Made by a program: the position numbers and the translations under genes. The notes below the pieces were generated by a model. That model saw only the letters and a list, made by a program, of their open reading frames with translations, ran no database searches and had not been told where the DNA came from. From assembly GCF_029968035.1 (NCBI RefSeq), contig NZ_JASCIQ010000011.1:62001-126000 (forward strand): DNA of 64,000 bases, written 5' to 3'. The stretch comes from Streptomyces cavernicola (lineage in GTDB: Bacteria > Actinomycetota > Actinomycetes > Streptomycetales > Streptomycetaceae). Positions within the stretch are counted from its first letter, which is position 1. Every line of letters starts with the position of its first letter. Below are positions 27,398-35,923 of the stretch, one piece after another.

Positions 27398-28473
27398 TCC
27401 CCACCCCGCCCCTTCCCGAAAGTCCTGGCGGACGGCTCGGGGTGTCGTCTGGCCCAACTTCTGGTGGCTGTTGCCACTGGGGCGCTGCTTGGGGCTGTCC
27501 CTTCTGGGCCCGGTGTCGGGGGCGCTGGCCGTGGACCCTGCTCGGGGGTGCCGCCCCTGGGCCCTGCTCGGGGCTGTCGCCGGTGGATCGCGCTTGGGGT
27601 TGCCAGGCCATATCGCGCTTCGGGGCGCGGCCCCCGTCTCCTGGTTTAGGGGTTGTCCCCCCTGGCTTCGCTGTCGGGGGTGCCGCCCCTGGGCCCTGCT
27701 CGGGGCTGTCGCCGGTGGATCTTGCTCGGGGTCGCCGGCCCATGTCGGGCATGGGGGTGCCGCCCCCCAGTTGTCGGGGCTGCCGCTCCAGATCGTGCTT
27801 CGAGGTCGCGGCCCCTGGTCTCCTGGTTGGGGGTTGGTGTCCCTGGCTTTGCTGTCGGGGGTGCCGCCCCTGCACCTTGCTCGGGGTTGCTGGCCGTGGA
27901 CCCCGCTTGGGCTGTGGTCCGTGGGCCTCGCTCGGGTTGCCGGGCGATATCGCGCTTCGGGTAGCGGCCCCGGTCTCTTGGATTGGGGGCTGGTGCCCCT
28001 GGCCTCGTTGTCGGGGGTGCCGCCCCGGGCCCTGCTCGGGGTTGTCGCCGGTGGATCTTGCTCGGGGTTGCTGGCCCATGTCTTGCTTCGGGGGTCGCGG
28101 CCCCTAGTTGTCGGGGCTGCCGCCCCATATCGCGCTCTGGGGGAGCGGCCCCCGGTTTCTTGGTTGATTGGGGCCGTTGCCCCTGGCCGCGCTGTCGCCC
28201 CTGTGCCTCAGCCGGGGCTGCTACCCCTGGACCCGTTCTCGGGGCTTGCCCCGGATCCCGGTCGTTGTTCGGCTGACCGCTTCGTCGTGGCTGGTCGTGC
28301 AGTTCCCCGCGCCCCTGTCGGGGCGCCCGTCGCAGCGCCGGTCCGCAAAATCCCGCCCTGCCGGCATCTGAGGGGTGGGGGCAATCCAGCCTCTCCGGCG
28401 TTTGAGGAGCGGGGGTCCGGGGGTGGAGCCCCCGTAGCCGACGGCGGTCTTTCGGGAAGGGGCGGGGTGGGGA
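27398..28473. repeat. 1.08-kb non-coding element with 25-bp inverted ends and internal repeats (E2)
   Basis: A 25-base arm at 27398-27422 (TCCCCACCCCGCCCC...) is exactly reverse-complementary to 28449-28473. Inside, an imperfect unit of about 135-180 bases (GTCGGGGGTGCCGCCCCTGG, then a CGGGG..GTCGCCGGTGGATC part, then an ATATCGCGCTTCGGG part) is repeated at about 27540, 27674, 27856 and 28010. It ends in the same GTGCAGTTCCCCGCGCCCC module as element E1. The overlapping Cys/Gly/Trp-rich reading frames look spurious. Confidence 0.75.
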
Positions 28474-28638
28474 TCAAAAGCCAGCCCGTCCGGCGTTCGA
28501 GGACGAGGCCGGAGGGCGATCGACGGTGACCGAGTCGACGGTGCGGGGCGACTGCCCCGATTGACTCCCCCTCGCCCCCGCAATCCCCAGAACGAGCCCA
28601 GTGAGGACGGCGGCGACGAGAACGGCTCGGGTACTCAC
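28474..28638 (-). CDS. Small secreted or membrane-anchored peptide
   Basis: A 54-residue reverse-strand ORF starting GTG at 28638 after GGAGCG. Residues 4-22 are hydrophobic (AVLVAAVLTGLVLGIAGA) and read like a signal anchor; a Ser/Arg-rich tail follows. The last ten codons (SSSNAGRAGF) and stop come from a dispersed Streptomyces repeat, so the C-terminus may have been captured from it. The stop abuts the inverted-repeat arm of E2. Confidence 0.5.
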   Translation of the reverse strand: MSTRAVLVAAVLTGLVLGIAGARGSQSGQSPRTVDSVTVDRPPASSSNAGRAGF

Positions 28639-28783
28639 GGCGTAACGCTCCGGGGTGTGCGGGGAGGACCGACCCCGCCCGTCCTACCCCCGCACCCCAC
28701 CCCGCGCGAGCGAACTCACCCGCATGTGCGGCGAGACGGCGGGGGGTTGACGCCTGACCGGCAAGAGGCGACGACGGCACCTG

Positions 28784-28864
28784 CAGCCCCTCCAGCCCCT
28801 CCAGCCCCTCCAGCCCCTCCAGCCCCTCCAGCCCCTACAACCCCTACAACCCCTACAACCCCTC
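28784..28864 (-). repeat. 9-bp minisatellite, nine units, overlapping PadR stop
   Basis: Nine consecutive 9-base units, the first mainly CAGCCCCTC and the last mainly CAACCCCTA, run through the 3' end of the PadR gene. On the gene strand they read Glu-Gly-Leu or stop-Gly-Leu, giving three in-frame TAG codons nine bases apart (28853, 28844, 28835). Confidence 0.85.
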
Positions 28865-29443
28865 CAAGTCCCCCAGCATCGCCTCCGCCAACTCCACCTC
28901 CGCCACCAGCCGCCGCTCACTCCACCGCAGGGCGATCTGCGGGTGCCCCCACGCCTCCACGCCGTCGGCCCGCGCGAGCGCCTCGCGTACCTCCTTCAAC
29001 TCGCCCTGCGTACGCGCCACATGCTCGTGCACGAGGGACCGCAGCTGCTCCGGCTCCGTGAGGTGGCCGAGCCAGACGCGCAGCAGCAGCGGGTGCTTGA
29101 GGACCGGGGCGCCCATGTCCTGGCCGGCGCTCGCCCAGCGGGCCAGGGCGGCACGGCCCGCGTCCGTGATCGCGTACGCCCGCTTGGTGCGCGGTTCCTC
29201 CGGGCCCGAGCGGCGGGACGTGGCGTACCCACGGGACTCCAGGCGGCGCAGCTCGGCGTAGATCTGGCTGATCGCGGGCGACCAGTAGAAGAACCGGAGG
29301 GAGGAGTCGGCCCACTTCTTGAGCTCGTAGCCGGTGCGTTCGCCCGGGAACGAGAGCAGCCCGAGCACCGCCCAGGCCGTCGGGGGCAGGCCCTGCGTGG
29401 GGTCGTCCGGGTGCTCGGTCGGCTGCTGATCGCCCTTGGTCAT
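28853..29443 (-). CDS. PadR family regulator
   Basis: A 196-residue PadR-type repressor with N-terminal winged helix (LPPTAWAVLGLLSF, SPAISQIYAELRRLESRGY, KRAYAITDAGRAAL) and a C-terminal helical domain for dimerisation (Vir_act_alpha_C-like). The ATG at 29443 gives the standard domain start. It is divergent from the LLM monooxygenase/hydrolase operon, and a perfect TGACT-ATT-AGTCA palindrome lies between. Its stop is inside a 9-base tandem repeat. Confidence 0.85.
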   Translation of the reverse strand: MTKGDQQPTEHPDDPTQGLPPTAWAVLGLLSFPGERTGYELKKWADSSLRFFYWSPAISQIYAELRRLESRGYATSRRSGPEEPRTKRAYAITDAGRAALARWASAGQDMGAPVLKHPLLLRVWLGHLTEPEQLRSLVHEHVARTQGELKEVREALARADGVEAWGHPQIALRWSERRLVAEVELAEAMLGDLEGL

Positions 29444-29534
29444 GGCCGCATTGAAGGCGGCGGCGCGCCCGAGTGCAATCCCGCAACCCGGTCCGCCCGG
29501 TCCCCTTGTCACTTCGAGGCGCTCCCGCTAGACC

Positions 29535-29547
29535 TGACTATTAGTCA
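29535..29547. promoter_or_regulatory. Candidate PadR operator TGACTATTAGTCA
   Basis: A perfect 5-3-5 palindrome in the PadR/LLM intergenic region, followed by TATGGCTGA. It overlaps the AT-rich promoter zone. PadR binding is inference. Confidence 0.5.
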
Positions 29548-29603
29548 TATGGCTGATTGAAGCGAACGAAGTGCAAAGGACCACTCAACTCCCAGGAGGC
29601 GGC

Positions 29604-30767
29604 GTGAAGTTCTCCATGATCTTCGAGGCGCAGCTGGCGGATCCGACCGTCGAGCGCGAGCACCAAGTGATCCGCGACAGCGTCGAACAGGCGGTGCTCG
29701 CCGAGGAGATGGGCTTCGACCGGATCTGGGCGGTCGAGCACCACTCCCTGAAGTGGTACGCGCACATGAGCGCCCCGGAGATCTTCCTCACCTGGGTCGC
29801 GGCGCGGACGAGCAGGATCCGGATCGGGCACGGCGTGGTCTGCATGCCGTTTGCCTTCAACCACCCGGCACGGGTGGCCGAGCGCGCCGCCATGCTCGAC
29901 CTGCTCTCCGGCGGCCGCCTCGACCTCGGCGCGGGCCGCGGCGGCACGCTGCAGGAGACCTCGCTGTGCGGAGTGGACCGGGACCGTACGACGCAGGAGG
30001 TCGAGGAGGCGCTCAGGATCATCGGAAAGGCGTGGGAGAAGGACGAGTTGGAGCACCACGGCGAGCTGCTCGACATCGACCCGCACCCGATCCTGCCCCG
30101 CCCGAAGCAGACCCCGCACCCGCCGCTCTTCCTCGCCTGCAGCCGTACGGAGACCCTGCAGCAGGCGGCCGAACTCGGCATCGGGGCCCTGGTGATGGGC
30201 TTCGCGGGGCCCGGTTCGATCAAGGACATGCGGACCGCGTACGACACAGCGCGGGCGGAGCGCGGCAGTGAGCGGTTCGTCTCCTCTGTCGTCAACGACC
30301 ACTTCTCCGTACTCTGTCCGACGATCGTGCTCGACGACCGCGAGACGGCGCGGAACATCGGCATCCGCGGGCAGCGCTTCTTCGCCCAGTCGATCGGCCA
30401 CTGGTACGGCGGGGCGGGCCTTCCCGACGAGGCCGTGGTCGAGGGCGCCGACGAGGCCGAGGAGATGCGCAAGGCCGCCGAGCAGGTCGTGGCGCGACTG
30501 AACGAGCAGAGCATTCCGGTACGCCCCAACGCCACGGCCACCTTCAACGCCGACCACGCCTACGGCACGGCGGAGGACGCGATCGCCTACGTCGAGCAGC
30601 TCCGCGACGCGGGCGCCGACGAGATCATGTGCCTGATCCAGATGGGCACGGTGCCGCAGGAGGCCTGCATGGAGACCATCCGGCAGTGGGGCGAGAAGGT
30701 GATCCCGCACTTCCGCGACCAGTCCGCCGCCAGCCGGCCCGTACCCCACCAGGAGGCCACCCGATGA
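29604..30767 (+). CDS. LLM class flavin-dependent monooxygenase
   Basis: A 387-residue luciferase-like TIM-barrel flavoprotein using reduced FMN. The typical segments are FDRIWAVEHH near residue 42, IRIGHGVVCMPFAFNHPARVAERAAMLD cut across the second strand set, and GRLDLGAGRGG. GTG 29604 is the start because AGGAGG precedes it. The gene overlaps the next one by ATGA. An alkane, ketone or Baeyer-Villiger-type substrate with the downstream esterase is plausible but unproven. Confidence 0.88.
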   Translation: MKFSMIFEAQLADPTVEREHQVIRDSVEQAVLAEEMGFDRIWAVEHHSLKWYAHMSAPEIFLTWVAARTSRIRIGHGVVCMPFAFNHPARVAERAAMLDLLSGGRLDLGAGRGGTLQETSLCGVDRDRTTQEVEEALRIIGKAWEKDELEHHGELLDIDPHPILPRPKQTPHPPLFLACSRTETLQQAAELGIGALVMGFAGPGSIKDMRTAYDTARAERGSERFVSSVVNDHFSVLCPTIVLDDRETARNIGIRGQRFFAQSIGHWYGGAGLPDEAVVEGADEAEEMRKAAEQVVARLNEQSIPVRPNATATFNADHAYGTAEDAIAYVEQLRDAGADEIMCLIQMGTVPQEACMETIRQWGEKVIPHFRDQSAASRPVPHQEATR

Positions 30768-31855
30768 CGACCCAGGACGCGACCGAGGGCGCGACCGAGG
30801 GCGTGACCCAGCACGCGACCGAGGGCGCGCCCCAGGGCGAGGCAGAGGATCGACTCCCGCCAGAAGCAAGGCAGTTGGTCGATCTGATCACCTCCGTCTT
30901 CCCTGACCTCGGCGGCACGGTGACCGACGCCGCCGAGGCCCGCCGCATCCTGTCGGCCCAGCCGCGCCCGCCCTGGGCGCCGCCCGAGGTCGGCTCGGTG
31001 GAGGACCGTACGATCCCCGGGCCGGACGGCGAACCCGAGATTCCGGTACGGGTGTACCTGCCGGACCCGGCGGCCGCCCCCGGGTCCCGGCCGACCGTGC
31101 TGTTCCTGCACGGCGGCGGCTTCGTCATCGGCGACCTGGAGAGCCACGACAACACCGCCCGCGGGCTCTGCCGGGAGGCGGGCGCCGCGGTCGTGGCCGT
31201 GGACTACCGGCTCGCGCCCGAGCACCCGTTCCCGGCCGGGGTGCGGGACGCGTACGCCGCACTGCGCTGGACCGCCGCGCACGCCGCGGAGCTCGGCGGC
31301 GACCCGGCCGCCCTGGTCGTGGCCGGGGACAGCGCCGGCGGCAACCTCTGCGCGGTGATCGCCCAGCAGGCCAGGGACGAGGGCGGCCCGGCCGTCGCGC
31401 TGCAGGTGCTGATCTACCCGGCGACCGACATCAGCCGGCCGTGGCCGTCCCTGACGCGGAACGCCAGCGGCTACTTCCTCTCCCGCGCGCACATGAAGTG
31501 GTTCGGGCAGCAGTACCTCGCCGCCGGCGGCGACCCGGCCGACCCGAAGATCTCCCCGCTGCTCGGCGAGCTCGCCGGACTGCCGCCCGCGCACATCGTC
31601 ACCGCGGGCTGCGACCCGCTCTGCGACGAGGGCCTGGCGTACGCGGAACGCCTGCGGGAGGCGGGAGTTCAGGTCACCGAGGCGCACTTCCCGCGAATGT
31701 TCCACGGCTTCTTCGGCTTCCCGCAGGCGCTCACCGACGCCCGCGAGGCGCTGGAGGGCGCGGCGGCCGCGATCGCGGCGACAACCGCTCGTACGACTCC
31801 CGAAGCGGGGGACGGCAGGAAAAACTTCGGTGACCAAGGGGGTCTCGCAGGATAA
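30764..31855 (+). CDS. Alpha/beta hydrolase, hormone-sensitive-lipase type
   Basis: A 363-residue esterase with the HGGGF oxyanion motif (about residue 118), nucleophile GDSAGG (about 189), a late Asp in GCDPLCDEG and His in MFHGFFGF. The N-terminal 25 residues are made of ATEG-type repeats coded by a 12-base direct repeat (GCGACCGAGGGC). It is translationally coupled to the monooxygenase and could hydrolyse esters that enzyme forms. Confidence 0.88.
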   Translation: MTTQDATEGATEGVTQHATEGAPQGEAEDRLPPEARQLVDLITSVFPDLGGTVTDAAEARRILSAQPRPPWAPPEVGSVEDRTIPGPDGEPEIPVRVYLPDPAAAPGSRPTVLFLHGGGFVIGDLESHDNTARGLCREAGAAVVAVDYRLAPEHPFPAGVRDAYAALRWTAAHAAELGGDPAALVVAGDSAGGNLCAVIAQQARDEGGPAVALQVLIYPATDISRPWPSLTRNASGYFLSRAHMKWFGQQYLAAGGDPADPKISPLLGELAGLPPAHIVTAGCDPLCDEGLAYAERLREAGVQVTEAHFPRMFHGFFGFPQALTDAREALEGAAAAIAATTARTTPEAGDGRKNFGDQGGLAG

Positions 31856-31877
31856 TTTCCACCGGCTCCTCTTGCTG

Positions 31878-31922
31878 GGGAGAACCTCGTATGCATACGG
31901 TGTCTTTACGCGAGGTTCTCCC
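31878..31922 (+). promoter_or_regulatory. 12-bp stem hairpin and CGTATGCATACG palindrome before DUF6421
   Basis: GGGAGAACCTCG (31878-31889) pairs perfectly with 31911-31922. The GGAGG ribosome site begins two bases after the stem. A 12-base palindrome CGTATGCATACG (31888-31899) lies in the loop side. The element could be an operator, or an RNA hairpin controlling initiation. Confidence 0.55.
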
Positions 31923-31936
31923 GTGGAGGAAGTGAC

Positions 31937-33334
31937 ATGACGGAAATTCTTGTGCAGCCCGCAACCGAAGGACGGATTCCTTCTGCATCCAGGGTGATCG
32001 AGCACCCTGCCTGGCCGGTGCTCAAGGATGCCGTGGAAGAAATCAGGCCCTGGCAGTCCGCGGACGGCTCGATCGACTTCGACGCCGAGGGCGCCCCGTC
32101 CCGCGCGCTGGCCGAGCTCACCGTGGGCCGCGTCATAACCGCGGTCGAGCAGCTCGCCCCGCTGCTCCCGCACGACGCCGCCTACCTGAAGGCGCTCGGC
32201 GTGGATCTGCGGCGCTGGGTCGAGGGCGGCTTCCAGGTCCCCGACTTCCTGGACTCGCTGCTCGCCTTCCAGCCTGCGGCGCACCGCGAGGACGGACTGC
32301 AGCACCTCGTGGTCTTCCCGATGTACACGCAGAACGGCAACCCCGACCGCAACCTCGAAGCGGTCGTCCTGAAGATGGTCTGGCCCGACTGGCTGGCGGA
32401 GCTCGAGGCCACGCGCTACGACAACCCGCTGTTCTGCGGCATCACCTTCGAGGACTTCACCTCCGGGTACGACACCAACTCCGCGGTGCTCTTCCCCGAG
32501 ACGATCGCCGTGCGCGAGGCCCCGGAGCGGTTCTCCTGGGGCGGCATCTTCTGCGACCGCGAGGCGGCCCGCTTCCGCCGCGTCACCGAGGCCGCCGTCG
32601 ACATCCTCGGCCTCCAACTGCCGGACGGCATCCGCGAGATGGTCGGCGACCAGGAGCGCTGCAAGGAGGCCTTCGTCCTGTGGGACATGGTCCACGACCG
32701 CACCCACAGCCACGGCGACCTGCCCTTCGACCCGTTCATGATCAAGCAGCGCCAGCCGTTCTGGATGTACGGCCTGGAGGAGCTGCGCTGCGACCTCACC
32801 GCCTTCAAGGAGGCCGTGAAGCTGGAGGCCGAGGGCAACCGCCACGGCCGCGACGTCCAGTACGCCGTGCTCTTCGACCGGATGTTCCGCTTCCCGGTCA
32901 GCGGCGACCGCGTCAAGAACTACGACGGCCTCGGCGGCCAGCTGCTCTTCGCGTACCTGCACAAGCACGACGTGGTGCGCTGGACCGACAACACCCTGCG
33001 CATCGACTGGGACCGGGCCCCGCAGATCACCAACCAGCTCTGCGCCGAGATCGAGGAGCTGTACCGCGCGGGCATCGACCGCCCCAAGCTGGTGCACTGG
33101 TTCGCCGCGTACGACCTGGTCTCCACCTATCTCGCCCCGCACCCGGGCTCCGTGTGGGCCAAGGGTCCCGAGGCCCTGGACACCTCCCTGCCGCCCCGGA
33201 AACTCGTCGACGAGGTGCTTGCGGACGAGTTTCCGCTGAGCATGTTCTATGAGGCGCTCTCCAAGAAGCTCAAGGGTGTGATCGCCTCGACCAGGGGGAT
33301 CACGGCCGCGGACGTCGAGCGGGTCGCCGCGTGA
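31937..33334 (+). CDS. DUF6421 family protein
   Basis: A 465-residue soluble protein of an uncharacterised actinobacterial family. A conserved-looking centre carries many His/Asp/Glu residues (VHDRTHSHGDLPFDPFM near residues 253-269) that could bind metal, followed by QRQPFWMYGLEELRCDL. No signal peptide or membrane helix is seen. Its stop overlaps a GTG (GTGA) in the next frame, 30 bases before the likely SDR start, and the third gene overlaps the second, so DUF6421, SDR and aldolase form one operon. Its reaction is unknown. Confidence 0.8.
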   Translation: MTEILVQPATEGRIPSASRVIEHPAWPVLKDAVEEIRPWQSADGSIDFDAEGAPSRALAELTVGRVITAVEQLAPLLPHDAAYLKALGVDLRRWVEGGFQVPDFLDSLLAFQPAAHREDGLQHLVVFPMYTQNGNPDRNLEAVVLKMVWPDWLAELEATRYDNPLFCGITFEDFTSGYDTNSAVLFPETIAVREAPERFSWGGIFCDREAARFRRVTEAAVDILGLQLPDGIREMVGDQERCKEAFVLWDMVHDRTHSHGDLPFDPFMIKQRQPFWMYGLEELRCDLTAFKEAVKLEAEGNRHGRDVQYAVLFDRMFRFPVSGDRVKNYDGLGGQLLFAYLHKHDVVRWTDNTLRIDWDRAPQITNQLCAEIEELYRAGIDRPKLVHWFAAYDLVSTYLAPHPGSVWAKGPEALDTSLPPRKLVDEVLADEFPLSMFYEALSKKLKGVIASTRGITAADVERVAA

Positions 33335-33363
33335 GCCGCCCCGCCGACGCGGAGGTGAGGACC

Positions 33364-34128
33364 ATGACGAACGGAAACGGGAACGGTGTGCTGAACGGTG
33401 CTGTGATCGCGGTCGCTGGAGCGGCCGGACCCGCGGGGCGGGCCACCCTGCTGCGCCTGGCCGAGGCGGGTGCCACGGTCGTCGCCTCGGACGCGGACGC
33501 GACCCGCCTGGCGGAGGCCGTGGACGCGGCGAGGTATGCGCACGGCGGCGCCACCGTCACCGGGGACACGGTCGACCTGCTCGACCTGGACGCCACCCGT
33601 GACTGGGTCGCCCGTACGGAGAAGGAGTTCGGGCGGATCGACGGCCTGGTGCACCTGGTCGGCGGCTGGCGCGGCAGCGCCACCTTCGCCGAGACCGACC
33701 TGGCGGACTGGGACGTCCTGGAGAACCTTCTGATCCGGACCGTCCAGCACACCTCGCTCGCCTTCGAGGAGGGCCTGAACCGCAGCGACCGCGGGCGGTA
33801 CGTCCTGATCAGCGCCGCCGGCGCGAGCAAGCCCACCGCCGGCAACGCCGCGTACGCCGCGTCCAAGGCGGCCGCCGAGGCCTGGACGCTCGCCCTCGGC
33901 GACGCCTTCCGCAAGGCGGCCAAGACGGACGGTACCGAGCTGACCTCCGCAGCGGTCATCCTGGTGGTGAAGGCGCTGGTGCACGAGGCCATGCGAGCCG
34001 AGCGCCCCAACGCGAAGTTCGCGGGCTTCACCGACGTGACGGAGCTGGCCGAGGCCATCGCCAACGTGTGGGAGCGGCCCGCCGAGGAAGTGAACGGAAC
34101 CCGCCAGTGGCTGACCGAGAAGCCGTGA
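33364..34128 (+). CDS. SDR family oxidoreductase
   Basis: A 254-residue short-chain dehydrogenase. The cofactor loop is GAAGPAGRA near the start; VDLLDLDA, a LVGG segment and the catalytic S...YxxxK (ISAAGASKPTAGNAAYAASK) are present. The start ATG 33364 is chosen because GGAGGTGAGG is ideally placed; an upstream GTG at 33331 would overlap the DUF6421 stop. The end overlaps the aldolase start (GTGA). Confidence 0.88.
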   Translation: MTNGNGNGVLNGAVIAVAGAAGPAGRATLLRLAEAGATVVASDADATRLAEAVDAARYAHGGATVTGDTVDLLDLDATRDWVARTEKEFGRIDGLVHLVGGWRGSATFAETDLADWDVLENLLIRTVQHTSLAFEEGLNRSDRGRYVLISAAGASKPTAGNAAYAASKAAAEAWTLALGDAFRKAAKTDGTELTSAAVILVVKALVHEAMRAERPNAKFAGFTDVTELAEAIANVWERPAEEVNGTRQWLTEKP

Positions 34129-35207
34129 CCCCTCCAAACCCGCCGAGGACCGACGCACGACGCCATCACGACCCGGAGACACGAGGCTTCGCCAGCGACA
34201 ACTACGCCGGGGCGCACCCGGAGATACTCGCGGCCCTCGCCCTCGCCAACGGCGGTCACCAGATCGCCTACGGGGAGGACGACTACACCGCGCATCTCCA
34301 GCAGGTGATCCGCGGCCACTTCGGCGCGACGGCGGAGGCGTTCCCGGTGTTCAACGGCACGGGCGCCAACGTCACGGCACTTCAGGCGCTCACCGACCGT
34401 TGGGGCGCGGTGATCTGCGCCGACACCGCGCACATCAACGTCGACGAGTGCGGCGCCCCCGAGCGCGTCGGCGGCCTCAAGCTCCTGACCGTGCCCACGC
34501 CGGACGGCAAGCTCACGCCTGAGCTGATCGACCGGGAGGCGTACGGCTGGGACGACGAGCACCGCGCGATGCCGCAGGTCGTCTCGATCACGCAGAACAC
34601 CGAACTGGGCACCGTCTACACGCCCGAGGAGATCCGCGCGATCTGCGAGCACGCCCACGGGCTCGGCATGAAGGTGCACCTGGACGGCTCCCGCATCGCC
34701 AACGCGGCGGCCTCGCTCGACGTGCCGATGCGGACCTTCACCAACCGCGTCGGGGTCGACGTGCTCTCGCTCGGCGGCACCAAGAACGGCGCGCTGTTCG
34801 GCGAGGCGGTCGTCGTCCTGAACCCGGACGCGGTCCGCCACATGAAGCATCTGCGGAAGCTGTCCATGCAGCTGGCGTCCAAGATGCGCTTCGTGTCGGT
34901 GCAGTTGGAGGCGCTGCTCGCCAAGGACCTGTGGCTGCGCAACGCCCGGCACGCCAACGAGATGGCCCAGCGCCTGGCCGAGGGCGTCCGCGCCGTCGAC
35001 GGGGTGGAGATTCTGCACCCCGTGCAGGCCAACGCCGTCTTCGCGCGGCTCCCGCACGACGTGAGCGAGCGGCTGCAGCAGCGCTACCGCTTCTACTTCT
35101 GGGACGAGGCCGCGGGCGACGTGCGCTGGATGTGCTCCTTCGACACGAGCGCGGACGACGTGGACTCGTTCATTGCGGCGCTCAAGGAGGAGATGGCGGC
35201 GCGCTGA
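34125..35207 (+). CDS. Threonine aldolase-like PLP enzyme
   Basis: A 360-residue fold-type I PLP enzyme of the L-threonine aldolase/beta-eliminating lyase family, splitting beta-hydroxy amino acids to glycine and an aldehyde. FASDNYAGAHPEI at the start, HINVDECGAPE, the cofactor-binding Asp in HLDGSRIANA, and the PLP lysine in LSLGGTKNGA are seen. Coupling to an SDR suggests the aldehyde or hydroxy acid is then reduced or oxidised by that partner. Confidence 0.88.
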   Translation: MTPPNPPRTDARRHHDPETRGFASDNYAGAHPEILAALALANGGHQIAYGEDDYTAHLQQVIRGHFGATAEAFPVFNGTGANVTALQALTDRWGAVICADTAHINVDECGAPERVGGLKLLTVPTPDGKLTPELIDREAYGWDDEHRAMPQVVSITQNTELGTVYTPEEIRAICEHAHGLGMKVHLDGSRIANAAASLDVPMRTFTNRVGVDVLSLGGTKNGALFGEAVVVLNPDAVRHMKHLRKLSMQLASKMRFVSVQLEALLAKDLWLRNARHANEMAQRLAEGVRAVDGVEILHPVQANAVFARLPHDVSERLQQRYRFYFWDEAAGDVRWMCSFDTSADDVDSFIAALKEEMAAR

Positions 35208-35210
35208 ATT

Positions 35211-35260
35211 CCGCATACGTATGCGGCCGACCGTAAAAGTCATTGACTTGCGGTCGGCCG
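35211..35260 (+). promoter_or_regulatory. 16-bp palindrome plus nested hairpin
   Basis: CCGCATACGTATGCGG (35211-35226) is a perfect palindrome. It overlaps a hairpin with 10-base arms CGGCCGACCG/CGGTCGGCCG (35224-35233, 35251-35260) whose loop contains AAGTC/GACTT. It lies after the aldolase stop and 20 bases before the transglutaminase-like start. Terminator, operator or both are possible. The CATACG/CGTATG half-sites recur in the 31888 palindrome. Confidence 0.55.
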
Positions 35261-35280
35261 CTTCCGTACGTTCTGCGGCC

Positions 35281-35880
35281 ATGGAACTCATCCAGCAGAA
35301 CCCTCAACTCTCCGCGTATCTGGCCGATACCGAGGCCGTGAACCACAGTCACCCGTCGATCCGGCACGAGGCGGAGTGCCTTCAGGCGCAGACTGCGGAC
35401 GCATATACATACGCCGAAGCGGCGTACGCCTTCGTGCGGGACGCCGTCCCGCACTCGCAGGACTCCGGTGACCTGCGGGTCACCTGGCGCGCCTCGGACG
35501 TACTCGAACTCGGCACCGGCATCTGCCACGCCAAGGCCCACCTCGCCGCCGCCCTGCTGCGCGCCGCCGGCATCCCGGCCGCCCTCTGCTACCAGCGCCT
35601 GACCCTGGGGGAGGGCCTCGAGGACGGGCACGCCCTGCACGGCCTGATCGCAGTGCACCTCGACGGCGCCTGGCACCGGCAGGACGTACGCGGCAACAAG
35701 CCGGGTGTGGACGCGCGGTTCTCGCTCTCCGGGGAGCGGCTGGCGTGGGTGCCGCGAGCGGAGTTCAACGAGGTGGACTATCCAGTACTCTATGATGAAC
35801 CGCACTCGGTGGTCCTGGACGCGCTGAAGGCCGCCCCGGACCGCCCGACACTGTGGAAGTCACTCCCCGACGCACTGTGA
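35281..35880 (+). CDS. Transglutaminase-like cysteine protein
   Basis: A 199-residue transglutaminase-core protein (papain-like fold). The catalytic Cys is in LGTGICHAKAHLAAALLRAAGIPA, cut as the classic GxCxxxA..L.R..GIPA pattern around residue 81. The His is in HALHGLIAVHLDGAWHRQDV, where the final Asp follows. It probably acts as a protease, amidase or transferase in the cytoplasm, since no signal peptide is present. The ribosome site is weak. Confidence 0.8.
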   Translation: MELIQQNPQLSAYLADTEAVNHSHPSIRHEAECLQAQTADAYTYAEAAYAFVRDAVPHSQDSGDLRVTWRASDVLELGTGICHAKAHLAAALLRAAGIPAALCYQRLTLGEGLEDGHALHGLIAVHLDGAWHRQDVRGNKPGVDARFSLSGERLAWVPRAEFNEVDYPVLYDEPHSVVLDALKAAPDRPTLWKSLPDAL

Positions 35881-35923
35881 CCGCCCGACCGCCCGACCGC
35901 TTGACTTCGACCCAAGGCTCGGC

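Noticed and set aside
27540..28060. Regularly recurring units suggestive of a CRISPR array.
   Set aside because: Units are long, imperfect and irregularly spaced, with no unique spacers and no cas genes.
27471..28529. Long forward reading frames rich in Cys, Trp and Gly that repeat internally.
   Set aside because: They lie in a degenerate DNA repeat, exist in several frames at once, lack a ribosome site and have no recognisable fold.
35177..35280. Possible upstream extension of the transglutaminase-like protein.
   Set aside because: It would overlap the aldolase end and translate through a palindrome and hairpin.
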